Notes under the pieces: generated by a model | Databases searched by the model: none | What the model was told of the DNA's origin: nothing | What the model saw: only the letters and a program-made list of their open reading frames with translations | Made by a program: the position numbers and the translations under genes | In this document: in pieces, positions 24,376 through 32,415 of the stretch | Position numbering within the stretch: position 1 is the stretch's first letter | Layout: every line of letters starts with the position of its first letter | Origin: Arcobacter sp. CECT 8983 | GTDB taxonomy: Bacteria; Campylobacterota; Campylobacteria; Campylobacterales; Arcobacteraceae | Length of the DNA: 64,000 nt | Reading direction: 5' to 3' | NCBI RefSeq assembly: GCF_004118855.1 | Contig: NZ_PDKF01000004.1 | Location: 769,604 to 833,603 of the forward strand

Positions 24376-24825
24376 ATGGATAAAAGAATAAATCTAGGAA
24401 AAGAAGCACCACATATGTATGATAAATTAATATCTTTAAAGCATGATATGCAAGCTTTGATAAAAGATGCAAATATAAATGAAGGATTTAGTCATCTATT
24501 ATTACTTAGAGCTTCACAAATAAATGGTTGTGCTTTTTGTGTAAGACTGCATACAAAAGATTCTTTAGATGCAGGTGAAACTATAGAAAGAGTAAGTGTA
24601 CTTCCAGCTTGGAGAGAAACCGAATATTTTAATGAAAAAGAAAGAGTAAGTTTAGAATTAGTTGAGGCAATTTGTTATATCAAAGATACACATATTCCAG
24701 ATACTCTTTATGAAAAAGCAAAAGAAGTTTTAACAAAAAAGGAAATTTTGGCAGTTGAATGGTTAGCACTTGTAATAAATGCTTTAAATATATTAGCTAT
24801 AAGTAGTAGGTTGGAAGTAAAATAG
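24376..24825 (+). CDS. Carboxymuconolactone decarboxylase (AhpD-like) family protein
   Basis: 149 residues. The AhpD-type active site is ASQINGCAFCVRLHTKD, with the CxxC pair and following His. PAWRETEYFNEKERVSLELVEAI is also typical of the short AhpD-like proteins. It may act as an alkylhydroperoxidase. It heads a run with a flavin-fold oxidase-like gene (9-bp gap) and an acetyltransferase gene, divergent from a MocR regulator, an arrangement seen for MocR-controlled detoxification genes. Confidence 0.88.
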   Translation: MDKRINLGKEAPHMYDKLISLKHDMQALIKDANINEGFSHLLLLRASQINGCAFCVRLHTKDSLDAGETIERVSVLPAWRETEYFNEKERVSLELVEAICYIKDTHIPDTLYEKAKEVLTKKEILAVEWLALVINALNILAISSRLEVK

Positions 24826-24834
24826 GAAACATAG

Positions 24835-25431
24835 ATGAGAAAAAGTGAATTTGAAATAAAAAACAAAGAGATTATTGAAGAGATTTTAAATAGCAGTGAA
24901 TATGCAACATTGGCACTTGCTTGCGATAATAAACCCTATAGTGTACCTGTAAATTTTGTCCATGATGGAAATGTTGTATATTTTCATGGAGCAAAAAAAG
25001 GTAAGAAAAAAGAGTTTATTGTCTCAAACTCTTATGCTGCTTTTAGTATTGCTTTGCCTTACTCTTTAATACAATCATATTTTAGTAGCAATGATGAGTT
25101 AGCTTGTCCTGCTACACAATTTTTTAGATCAGTTTGTGCAAGTGGACAAATTTTTATAGTTGAAGATTATGATGAAAAAGTAAGAGCATTATCTCTTTTG
25201 ATGAAAAAGCTTCAACCAGAAGGAAAATATAAACCATTGAACCAAGAGGTTTATACTAAAATGATAAATGCAACAGAAGTTTTTAGGTTTAATATTGAAA
25301 ATATAACAGGAAAACTAAAAGTAGGGCAGAACTTATCTCAAGATAGATATGAAATGGTTTTAGATTACCTTGAAAAAAGAGCTTATAATATAGATAAAGA
25401 AACAATTTTAAGTATGAAGGAAAATAGATGA
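24835..25431 (+). CDS. Pyridoxamine 5'-phosphate oxidase-like flavin-binding protein
   Basis: 198 residues. The split-barrel flavin fold of the NimA/PNPOx-like group is visible: EYATLALACDNKPYSVPVNFVHDGNVVYFHGAKKGKK, then SYAAFSIALPYSLIQSYF and RSVCASGQIFIVEDYDEKVRAL. FMN binding is expected. NimA relatives reduce nitroimidazoles; the substrate here is unknown. It is the middle gene of the MocR-linked trio and overlaps the next gene by 4 bp. Confidence 0.85.
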   Translation: MRKSEFEIKNKEIIEEILNSSEYATLALACDNKPYSVPVNFVHDGNVVYFHGAKKGKKKEFIVSNSYAAFSIALPYSLIQSYFSSNDELACPATQFFRSVCASGQIFIVEDYDEKVRALSLLMKKLQPEGKYKPLNQEVYTKMINATEVFRFNIENITGKLKVGQNLSQDRYEMVLDYLEKRAYNIDKETILSMKENR

Positions 25432-25991
25432 TAGAGTGTAGATTAGCAACCTTAGATGATATAGATGAGATTTTAAAACTTCATTCACGTTATCAAGTTG
25501 ATACTATAAATGAAGAGGATAAAAAAGATGGATTTATAACAACAGCTTTTACCAAAGAACAGTTGACAGCTTTAATTGAAGATGAAAAAGGTTTATTTGT
25601 TGCTATCAAAGATAAAGAGATTGTTGCTTATGTTATGGCAGCATCTTGGGCATATTGGTCAGCATGGCCTATGTTTGTACATATGATAAAAGATTTACCA
25701 AATGTTAAATTTCAAGGTGTTACATTAAGTGTAGATAACTCATATCAATATGGACCAGTTTGTGTGGACAAAAGTGTAAGAGGGACAGAAGTATTAAAAA
25801 AAATATTTAATTTTGCAAGAGAACAGATGAATAAAAAATATCCTATATTAGTAACCTTTATAAACAAGATAAATACTAGGTCATTTGAAGCTCACACAAG
25901 AAAACTTGGACTTCAAGTAGTAAAAGAGTTTGAGTTTAATAATAATAGTTATTATAAATTATGTTATGATACTTCAAAAGCAGTAAACTAA
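25428..25991 (+). CDS. GNAT family N-acetyltransferase
   Basis: 187 residues. The N-terminal IECRLATLDDIDEILKLHSRY is a GNAT start, and the acetyl-CoA region lies around QYGPVCVDKSVRGTEVLKKIFNFAREQ, followed by FINKINTRSFEAHTRKLGLQVVKEF. It overlaps the flavin-fold gene by 4 bp (ATGA), so it belongs to the MocR-linked operon. The substrate is unknown. Confidence 0.82.
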   Translation: MIECRLATLDDIDEILKLHSRYQVDTINEEDKKDGFITTAFTKEQLTALIEDEKGLFVAIKDKEIVAYVMAASWAYWSAWPMFVHMIKDLPNVKFQGVTLSVDNSYQYGPVCVDKSVRGTEVLKKIFNFAREQMNKKYPILVTFINKINTRSFEAHTRKLGLQVVKEFEFNNNSYYKLCYDTSKAVN

Positions 25992-26017
25992 AAAGCCCAA
26001 AATTTTGGACTTTTTAG
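25988..26017. terminator. Bidirectional terminator hairpin
   Basis: CTAAAAAG, one mismatch, then the self-complementary CCAAAATTTTGG and CTTTTTAG form a long stem between the convergent acetyltransferase and aldo/keto reductase genes, with T runs on both strands. Confidence 0.65.
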
Positions 26018-26020
26018 TAT

Positions 26021-27043
26021 TTATTTCCCATCTATATCTTTAAATCTTTCAACCATCCACTGTGGATACTCTTTATTTAAAGCACTAATTTCATCTAAGT
26101 TTTCAAGTTCTGTTTCACTTAAAATGATATTTGTTGATTCAACATTATCTTTAAGTTGTTCTACTTTTTTTGCACCAATGATTGTACTTGTAATTGCTTT
26201 TTGAGCCTCTACCCAAGCTAAAGCTATTTGAGCAACAGATACTTGGTGTACTTTAGCAATTTCTTTTAAAACATCAATAATCTCATAGCTTTTATCTTTA
26301 TTTAGTGGTGGAAAATCAAAGTTTTCTCTTCTTGAATCTGTAGTTTTTTCTTCTTTTGTATATTTTCCACTTAAAAAACCACCACTTAAAGGACTCCAAG
26401 GCATAATTGATAGGTTTTCATCTAAAGCTAAAGGGATTAACTCTCTTTCAATATCTCTAGCAGAAAGAGAATAGTGGTATTGTAAAGCTACAAATTTATG
26501 CCAAGCATTTTTTGAAGCTATTGCATTGGCTTTCATCACCATCCAAGCTGGCCAGTTACAAACACCTAAGTATCTTACTTTGCCACTTTCAACTACATCA
26601 TTTAGTGAACGCATTATCTCTTCTATATCTGTAGTGCTGTCTGTTCCATGAACATATAAAATATCCACATGATTCATTTGCAGTCTTTTTAAACTATCTT
26701 CTAAAGAGTTAAAAATATGGTATCGTGAAAGCCCAGAATGGTTGGGTTTTTCTTTCATCATACTTCTTACTTTTGTAGCAATAACCACTTCATCTCGTGG
26801 GATATTTAAGTCTTGTAATGCTTGTCCTAAAAGTTGTTCTGCTTCTCCATATGAGTAGATATTTGCAGTATCAATGAAGTTGATTCCACTTTCAAAAGCA
26901 GTTTTTACAATATTATTTACCTCTTCTTGATTTGCTTTTCCTATATGTTCCCAAAAGCCACCTCTGTTTCCACCAAAAGTCATTGTGCCTAAACAAAGCT
27001 CTGATACTAATAGTCCTGTATTACTTAAGTTGTTGTATTTCAT
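26021..27043 (-). CDS. Aldo/keto reductase (YajO/Tas-like)
   Basis: 340 residues, the long AKR type. The catalytic tetrad is visible: INFIDTANIYSYGEAE (Asp, Tyr), VIATKVRSMM (Lys) and VDILYVHGTDST (His). The NADP(H)-binding phrases LGVCNWPAWMV and SIMPWSPLSGGFLSGKY follow, and near the end TSTIIGAKKVEQL. It reduces carbonyl compounds; the substrate is unknown. TAAGGAG precedes the ATG. An AraC-type regulator gene lies just upstream on the same strand, 95 bp away, and probably controls it. Confidence 0.92.
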   Translation of the reverse strand: MKYNNLSNTGLLVSELCLGTMTFGGNRGGFWEHIGKANQEEVNNIVKTAFESGINFIDTANIYSYGEAEQLLGQALQDLNIPRDEVVIATKVRSMMKEKPNHSGLSRYHIFNSLEDSLKRLQMNHVDILYVHGTDSTTDIEEIMRSLNDVVESGKVRYLGVCNWPAWMVMKANAIASKNAWHKFVALQYHYSLSARDIERELIPLALDENLSIMPWSPLSGGFLSGKYTKEEKTTDSRRENFDFPPLNKDKSYEIIDVLKEIAKVHQVSVAQIALAWVEAQKAITSTIIGAKKVEQLKDNVESTNIILSETELENLDEISALNKEYPQWMVERFKDIDGK

Positions 27044-27125
27044 GTTAATATCTCCTTAAAATAGATAAGAAAATATTAACTTATAAGTGAAAAAAAGTTT
27101 ATACTATATTCAATCAAAAAATTGT

Positions 27126-27140
27126 AAAAATCAAATATTT
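27126..27140 (+). repeat. AAAAATCAAATATTT, copy 1
   Basis: This 15-mer lies about 83 bp upstream of the aldo/keto reductase start, at the end of the AraC gene. The identical 15-mer recurs at 28046-28060 just upstream of the AraC gene, which makes it a candidate AraC-protein site. Confidence 0.35.
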
Positions 27141-28032
27141 ACAAATCTCTGTATTTTTTAGGTGTAGTTTTTATTCTTTTTTTAAAAAAGTTTATAAAAT
27201 GTGGTGGCTCTTCAAAGCCTAAACTAAAAGCAATATCAGAAATAGACCACGGGGTATGTTTAAGCAGTATTTTTGCCTCTTGTAAAACTCTGTTTGAGAT
27301 AAGTTTAGAGGTTGTTTTTCCTGTAATCTCTTTTAAGACTTTATTTAAATGATTGGTATGTATATTTAAATTTTGAGCAAAATCGTTGGCACTTCGTAGT
27401 TCAAATCTTTGATAAGGTGATTCTATAGGAAACTGTCTTTCAAGTAGTTCAGTAAAAAGAGTTGCAATTTTTGTAGCACGATCTTCGTTTTTAAGATTGC
27501 TTGTAAGAGCTGGTTGCATCTTCATAGCATAATGAATCAGTTCAAAACAAAGGTTTCTTAAAACATCGTATTTATAAGCATACTCTGAATTTATCTCTTC
27601 AAACATTTTTTCAAATATCTCTTCCACATCTTTTAAAGAATTTTCATTTAGAATAAAGAGCTTATTTTGATTTGCTTGGAAAACAGGGTACTGTCTTAGG
27701 GAACCATACTTATGAAAAAAAGTCTCTGTAAAGATACAAAAACAACCACTTTGGTTCTCATCCAAAGGTTCCCAACTGTATGGAACTAAAGGATCAGAGA
27801 ACATCAAAGCATATTTTTCACTTATAAAACTTTTATCGGCATAATCAACTTTGATTTTCCCTTTTAAAAGGGTGATTTTAAAAAAATCTCGTCTGTTAAA
27901 AGAGATAGGCTTTGTTTTTGAATTGCCTCTTTTGAAAATATTAAAATGACCAATATCATTTTTTAACTCTTTTGGAATATATTCTAATTTGTTTCTTTGA
28001 TAAAATTCTTCTATGTTTTCTGTATTTTTCAT
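27139..28032 (-). CDS. AraC family transcriptional regulator
   Basis: 297 residues. An N-terminal cupin-like sensor (about 1-150) includes GHFNIFKRGN and ALMFSDPLVPYSWEPLDEN. The C-terminal double HTH (about 195-297) shows SANDFAQNLNIHTNHLNKVLKEITGKT and WSISDIAFSLGFEEPPHFINFFKKRIKTTPKKYR. It is close to the family that regulates neighbouring oxidoreductases. It lies upstream of the aldo/keto reductase gene on the same strand and shares a 15-bp repeat with its upstream region. Confidence 0.9.
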   Translation of the reverse strand: MKNTENIEEFYQRNKLEYIPKELKNDIGHFNIFKRGNSKTKPISFNRRDFFKITLLKGKIKVDYADKSFISEKYALMFSDPLVPYSWEPLDENQSGCFCIFTETFFHKYGSLRQYPVFQANQNKLFILNENSLKDVEEIFEKMFEEINSEYAYKYDVLRNLCFELIHYAMKMQPALTSNLKNEDRATKIATLFTELLERQFPIESPYQRFELRSANDFAQNLNIHTNHLNKVLKEITGKTTSKLISNRVLQEAKILLKHTPWSISDIAFSLGFEEPPHFINFFKKRIKTTPKKYRDL

Positions 28033-28045
28033 AGACTAATCATAC

Positions 28046-28060
28046 AAAAATCAAATATTT
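28046..28060 (+). repeat. AAAAATCAAATATTT, copy 2
   Basis: Second identical copy, 14 bp upstream of the AraC start codon. Autoregulation is a possible reading. Confidence 0.35.
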
Positions 28061-28145
28061 TTTGTCAATAGTTTAAAATTTATTTTTAGATTTAGGATAT
28101 TTTATTATAATCACTTTTACTTAGATATTTATGTAGATATTAATT

Positions 28146-28790
28146 ATGGAAAATAAAATGAATATAGAAAAATTAAAAGATTTAGAAGCAGAGTTTTTTG
28201 ATGAATATCCAAAGGCTTTTGAAGATGAAAGGCTTTTAAAAATAATGAAAAAGTTTAACCCTTCAAAATTAGAAGAACTTTCAAAAGATTATTTTCATAA
28301 AGATAATTTTTCTCAACCTGATGTAGTCTGCGGAAATTTTATTAAGATAGTTTCAAAATCAGTAGTTGTCTCTTTTTATGACAAAATGAAATTAAAAGAT
28401 GCAATAAAAGATATGGGATTATATGAAAAAGATATGTTTAGTATTGCTTTATATGATTTATTGCATGGAAATAAAAAAGAAGGATATGCTTCACTTGTAG
28501 AAATCCTTAGTCAATATAGCCTTGCAAAGTGGACTTTAATCTCTTTAGTTCCATATTATATGAATAGAAAAGAAGAGTACTTTATAAAACCTACAACAGC
28601 TAAAAATATAATAAGTTATTTAGAGCTAAAAGATTTAAAGTATAAACCAAAACCTAGTTTTGAGTTTTATAAAGGCTTTAAAAAAGCATTGGATGAGATT
28701 AAAGAAAATGTACCTAAAAATTTATCAGAAGAGAATATTTGTTTAACTGCTTTTTTGAGGCTTGCAATTGATATTTGTGAAGTTGAGTAA
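28146..28790 (+). CDS. Hypothetical helical protein
   Basis: 214 residues (a second in-frame ATG at 28161 is an alternative start; neither has a good ribosome site). It is soluble, predicted mostly helical and charged, with phrases such as EAEFFDEYPKAFEDERLLKIMKKFNP and LVPYYMNRKEEYFIKPTTAKNII. I recognise no domain. It has a single-gene context between the AraC regulator (divergent) and the DsbC-like gene (convergent), with a strong terminator after it. Its codon use looks like the neighbours', so it is a real gene. Confidence 0.7.
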   Translation: MENKMNIEKLKDLEAEFFDEYPKAFEDERLLKIMKKFNPSKLEELSKDYFHKDNFSQPDVVCGNFIKIVSKSVVVSFYDKMKLKDAIKDMGLYEKDMFSIALYDLLHGNKKEGYASLVEILSQYSLAKWTLISLVPYYMNRKEEYFIKPTTAKNIISYLELKDLKYKPKPSFEFYKGFKKALDEIKENVPKNLSEENICLTAFLRLAIDICEVE

Positions 28791-28795
28791 AAAAT

Positions 28796-28830
28796 ATTAA
28801 ACTACAGAAGAAAATCTTCTATAGTTTAAT
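28796..28830. terminator. Strong bidirectional terminator
   Basis: ATTAAACTA, a C/A mismatch, AGAAGA, loop AAA, TCTTCT and TAGTTTAAT make a 16-position stem between convergent genes, followed by a T-rich stretch. Confidence 0.75.
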
Positions 28831-28833
28831 TTC

Positions 28834-29562
28834 TTATTCTACAGTAACTCCATAATTTTGTAGCATTTGTGCCCAGATTATTTTATTACCATTTTTATCA
28901 AATAAAGATGGTGTTCCGCTGATTCCAAGTTTTCTTGCAATACTCATTTGTTCATCTAATTTTTCTTCAAGTTTAGCTAACTCTTTAGAGTCGATTTTTC
29001 TATTTTTAAATGCTTCTGTATCTTTTGTAGTATTAATCATTGCATCTTTTTTATCTTTATAAGAGTCTTGACTCATAATATAAAGTGAAATATCCCTTGC
29101 ATTTTTATGGAAAGATAAAGGGAAAAAGAATACTCTAATTTTAACTTTATCTTCTATTTGAGAGAAATATGATTCAAATTTTTTGCAATAAGGACATTCA
29201 GGGTCTGTAAAAAGTACATATTCATCATTTCCTGTTCCATAAGTAAAGGCTTCTTTTCCAAGTGTTGGTGAGATATCAACTGGTAATTGTAATTGTTGCC
29301 CATTTTGAGTGTTGATAGCATCTCCTGGAAGTAAATATTTTTTGTCTTTAGTTAAGAAGATTGTGTCCATTCTTCCTTTTACTTTTACATTTAAACCATA
29401 AAGGCTTCCAAAATCAGTACCATCTTTCACTTCAACTTGTGCCATATTAATTAATGGTAAAGCTTGAATCTCTTGTAACTCTTTTTGTGATAGTTTATCT
29501 GCTGCACTTAAGCCTGTAGTTAGAGAAAGTGCTAATAAGATATTTCTAGCTGTTTTTATCAT
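28834..29562 (-). CDS. DsbC-like periplasmic thiol:disulfide protein
   Basis: 242 residues. A signal peptide (about 1-20, ending LSAAD) is followed by a dimerisation-like N-terminal region and a thioredoxin fold with VLFTDPECPYCKKFE (Cys123, Cys126), helix inserts, and the cis-Pro phrase GISGTPSLFDKNG. This matches DsbC/DsbG-type isomerases that reshuffle disulfides in the periplasm. A DsbA-type role is the alternative. It is a single-gene unit with AGGAAATTAA before the ATG. Confidence 0.88.
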   Translation of the reverse strand: MIKTARNILLALSLTTGLSAADKLSQKELQEIQALPLINMAQVEVKDGTDFGSLYGLNVKVKGRMDTIFLTKDKKYLLPGDAINTQNGQQLQLPVDISPTLGKEAFTYGTGNDEYVLFTDPECPYCKKFESYFSQIEDKVKIRVFFFPLSFHKNARDISLYIMSQDSYKDKKDAMINTTKDTEAFKNRKIDSKELAKLEEKLDEQMSIARKLGISGTPSLFDKNGNKIIWAQMLQNYGVTVE

Positions 29563-29655
29563 TTAATTTCCTATATAAAAAATTTTAATGATAATACAAT
29601 ATTAATGTTTAGTTTACATGTAGTTTTGACTTTTATAAATAAATTTTACTTATAG

Positions 29656-30555
29656 TTACAAAATAATTAAAGATAAGAAATAAGTTGTTATAAATGAAAA
29701 AATAATTCCATATCCTACAATAGCAGTGCTAAGTCTTGGAGCTAAATTTGCCATACAAGCCACGGCTCCTGCTGTAATCATTGGTGCCATACCAGCTTCA
29801 AAAATAGAAGTTTTTCCTGCAAGATTATACCAATCAAAAACTATACATATTCCAAAAGCAATTAATGGTGCAATAACTAATTTAATGATAAGACCAATAC
29901 TAAGTGGAAGTAAATCATCTTTTGGAAGTTTAAATTGTAGTTGTAACCCAACTGCTACAAGAGCAACTGGAACTAAAGTATTTGCAAACTTTGTTAAAAC
30001 ATCAGTAATAATTGGAGGAAAAGTTTGTCCTAAAAGAAGTAAGGCTATAACTAAAGCTATAAAAGAAGGAAAAGTTAATATTTTTTGTATGATAACTCTA
30101 GGTTTTATATTGCCTGTTGTACTGTAATAAGCAGTAATAAAAGTACCATAAGCAGCAAGGGCTAAAAAAGTACCTAGTTGGTCATAGATTAAAACATAAG
30201 GAAGGGCTTGTTCTCCTAAATATAATTCAATGATAGGAATACCCATAATAGAACTATTTGTTAAAATAGATACAAGAAGTAAACTTCCAGTTATCTCTTT
30301 TGACCATGAGAATATTTTAGAAAAAATTAAAACAATAATAGCAGAAATTGCCATTACAAGCCAAGCAATGATTGTTGGAATAAGAACGTCAAATGAGAAT
30401 GTTAGCTTTGGAACTTGCAATAAAATAATAGCAGGCAATGAAATATAGATTATATATTTATTTAAAATTATTGAAGTTTCTTCAGGAAAGATTTTAAATT
30501 TTTGAAGACCATAACCTACTATAATTGCAATAGCAATTAGTGCAAAATTTTCCAT
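29656..30555 (-). CDS. AEC family transporter
   Basis: 299 residues with ten membrane helices. The AEC (auxin efflux carrier) signature is spread over the helices: GYGLQKFKIFPEETSIILNKYIIYISLPAIIL, NSSIMGIPIIELYLG and a late APMITAGAVACMANLAPRLSTAIVGYGII. Relatives export or import organic acids such as malate. It starts directly after the stop of the HxlR gene (TAG then ATG) without its own ribosome site, so it is translated by coupling and regulated with that gene. Confidence 0.9.
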   Translation of the reverse strand: MENFALIAIAIIVGYGLQKFKIFPEETSIILNKYIIYISLPAIILLQVPKLTFSFDVLIPTIIAWLVMAISAIIVLIFSKIFSWSKEITGSLLLVSILTNSSIMGIPIIELYLGEQALPYVLIYDQLGTFLALAAYGTFITAYYSTTGNIKPRVIIQKILTFPSFIALVIALLLLGQTFPPIITDVLTKFANTLVPVALVAVGLQLQFKLPKDDLLPLSIGLIIKLVIAPLIAFGICIVFDWYNLAGKTSIFEAGMAPMITAGAVACMANLAPRLSTAIVGYGIIFSFITTYFLSLIIL

Positions 30556-30933
30556 CTATTTTTTTCTATTTGATTCTGTATGACACATATTATCTTTTGT
30601 GATTTTTCCGTATTCATTTACGTACTCTACACCCCAATCAAACATTTCATGTAATACTGGTTTTAATCTTTTACCTGCATCAGTTAAAGAGTAAACAACC
30701 TTAGGTGGAACTTCTGGAAACACTTCTCTATTTATAATGTTTTTTTCTTCTAGCTCTTTTAATTTAACAGTTAAAGTTTTTTGTGTTATTTCTGAAATTT
30801 CTTCATGCAAGTCTTTAAATCTTTTGTCATTTTCTAATAAATGCCAAATTATAGATAATTTCCATCTGTCATTAAAAATATCGAGTGTTACGTTAATTGA
30901 GCATCTAAACTCTTTATTATTAATATAATACAT
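30556..30933 (-). CDS. HxlR family transcriptional regulator
   Basis: 125 residues, an MarR-like winged helix of the HxlR type: CSINVTLDIFNDRWKLSIIWHLLENDKRFKDLHEEI, then ITQKTLTVKLKELEEKNIINREVFPEVPPKVVYSLTDAGKRL. The Cys at residue 10 (EFRCSIN) is where thiol-sensing members such as YodB/HypR keep their redox cysteine; those control quinone and electrophile reductases. The divergent eight-gene reductase operon fits such a regulon. Confidence 0.9.
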   Translation of the reverse strand: MYYINNKEFRCSINVTLDIFNDRWKLSIIWHLLENDKRFKDLHEEISEITQKTLTVKLKELEEKNIINREVFPEVPPKVVYSLTDAGKRLKPVLHEMFDWGVEYVNEYGKITKDNMCHTESNRKK

Positions 30934-30957
30934 TTAAATCCTTTCAATATTGAGATT

Positions 30958-30963
30958 ATTATA
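30958..30963 (-). promoter_or_regulatory. -10 element (TATAAT) of the HxlR/AEC unit
   Basis: TATAAT on the minus strand, 25 bp upstream of the HxlR start at 30933. Confidence 0.45.
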
Positions 30964-30988
30964 ACATAAGGATTATTAAACTCCATTA

Positions 30989-31013
30989 CTTACCTAAAGT
31001 AAAGTAAGGTAAG
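30989..31013. promoter_or_regulatory. Candidate HxlR operator
   Basis: CTTACCT and AGGTAAG are a perfect 7-bp inverted repeat with 11 bp between. It lies midway between the divergent HxlR and oxidoreductase genes and covers the -35 position of the rightward promoter. Confidence 0.55.
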
Positions 31014-31030
31014 ATTAAGTTAACAAGCTA

Positions 31031-31036
31031 TATAAT
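31031..31036 (+). promoter_or_regulatory. -10 element (TATAAT) of the eight-gene reductase operon
   Basis: TATAAT, 26 bp upstream of the ATG at 31062. Confidence 0.5.
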
Positions 31037-31061
31037 TTTCAAAAATAAACAAGGATTTTTT

Positions 31062-31640
31062 ATGAAAAATGTTTTGATATTAAATGGGCACCAATATTAT
31101 GATGTTGTTGCAAAGGGTGAATTAACGAATAATTATATAAATACAGCTACTTCATTTTTAGAAGATAAAGGTTTTAATGTAAAAACTACTCATATTGAAA
31201 AAGGATATGACATTAAAGAAGAATCAGAAAAATTAGTTTGGGCTGATTATGTGATTTTTCAATACCCAGTTTATTGGATGAGTATGCCTTGGATTGCAAA
31301 AAAATATTTTGATGAAGTTTTAACTCAAGGAGTTCATTACTCAGGAGATGGAAGAAGTAGAGAAGATTCATCTAAAACTTATGGAAGTGGTGGATTATTA
31401 AAAGGTAAGTATATGTTGTCTTTAACATATAATTGTCCAGAATCTGAGTTTGATAATGAAAAAGGTTTCTTTGATGGACTATCATTAGATGATTCACATG
31501 TTGCTGTACATAAAATTTTCCAATTTTGTGGAATGACACCAATGCAAAGTTATGCTGTACATGATATTTTTAAAGGTGATTTAGATTTAGAGAAAGAACT
31601 AGCAAGATTTGAAAAAGTTTTAATTAACAATTTTTTATAG
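31062..31640 (+). CDS. MdaB-like NAD(P)H:quinone oxidoreductase (flavodoxin-fold)
   Basis: 192 residues. KNVLILNGHQYYDVVAKGELTNNYI is the flavin-phosphate loop, and VIFQYPVYWMSMPWIAKKYFDEV is the diagnostic MdaB/NQO stretch, followed by GGLLKGKYMLSLTYNCP. Such FAD/FMN enzymes reduce quinones by two electrons, avoiding semiquinones. It heads the 31062-36713 operon, and the HxlR regulator is divergent from it. Confidence 0.88.
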   Translation: MKNVLILNGHQYYDVVAKGELTNNYINTATSFLEDKGFNVKTTHIEKGYDIKEESEKLVWADYVIFQYPVYWMSMPWIAKKYFDEVLTQGVHYSGDGRSREDSSKTYGSGGLLKGKYMLSLTYNCPESEFDNEKGFFDGLSLDDSHVAVHKIFQFCGMTPMQSYAVHDIFKGDLDLEKELARFEKVLINNFL

Positions 31641-31655
31641 AAGATTGGAGTAATT

Positions 31656-32405
31656 ATGAATGAGATTATAAAACAACTTAGTTCAAGAAAATCTATAAGA
31701 CAATTTACAGGTGAAAGTGTAAAAGATGAAGATTTAGAACTTATTATAAAAACAGCACAAAGATGTCCAACTTCTATAAATGGACAACAAATATCTTTAG
31801 TATATACAAGAGATAAAGAAAAAATAAAACAAATAGCAGAGTTTTGTTCTGGACAACAACAAGTTGCAATTGCTGATGTATTTATTTTTATATGTGTTGA
31901 CTTTAATAGAACTATTTTTGCAGTAGAACAAACAGGAGCAGAACATCAAATTGATAAATCAGCTGAGGGTGTACTTGTAGGTGCTGTTGATGCTGGAATT
32001 ATGCTAAATGCTATACAAATAAGTGCAGAATCTCTTGGTTATGGAACAACTGCAATTGGTGCTGTAAGAAACCAGCCAGCTGCAATAATTGAGTTATTAA
32101 GACTTCCACCAAAAACATTTCCAATCGTAGGAACTACTATTGGAGTACCTACAAAAGAAGCTAAAGATGCTCCTTTAAAACCTAGAATTCCAATTGAGAG
32201 CTTTGCTTTTGAAGAAAAGTACGATGATAAAAAAGTAAAAGATGGTGTTTTATTATATGAAAAACAGATGAAAAAATTTAGAGAAGATAATAATATGAAC
32301 TATTTACAATCATATTGTGAACAAACTGCAAGTTATTATAAAAATATCTATTTTCGAAAAATTGAAGAAAACTATACAAAACAAGGCTTTGTATTTAAAG
32401 ACTAA
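31656..32405 (+). CDS. NfsA-like FMN nitroreductase / NADPH oxidoreductase
   Basis: 249 residues. It has the nitroreductase fold of the NfsA/FRP branch: LSSRKSIRQFTGESVKDEDLELIIKTAQRCPTSINGQQISLVYTRD at the start and SAESLGYGTTAIGAVRNQPAAIIELL then PIVGTTIGVPTKEAKDAPLKPRIP. It reduces nitroaromatics and quinones with NADPH. It lies 15 bp after the MdaB-like gene with a GGAG ribosome site. Confidence 0.9.
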   Translation: MNEIIKQLSSRKSIRQFTGESVKDEDLELIIKTAQRCPTSINGQQISLVYTRDKEKIKQIAEFCSGQQQVAIADVFIFICVDFNRTIFAVEQTGAEHQIDKSAEGVLVGAVDAGIMLNAIQISAESLGYGTTAIGAVRNQPAAIIELLRLPPKTFPIVGTTIGVPTKEAKDAPLKPRIPIESFAFEEKYDDKKVKDGVLLYEKQMKKFREDNNMNYLQSYCEQTASYYKNIYFRKIEENYTKQGFVFKD

Positions 32406-32415
32406 AAGGAATTTT

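Noticed and set aside
24290-24472. 61-codon hydrophobic N-terminal extension of the MocR gene
   Set aside because: It overlaps the divergent gene and the operator region and is unlike the family, which begins near the GntR helix.
32317-32415. Upstream extension of the quinone oxidoreductase gene
   Set aside because: It overlaps the previous gene in another frame; the ATG at 32416 has AAAGGA.
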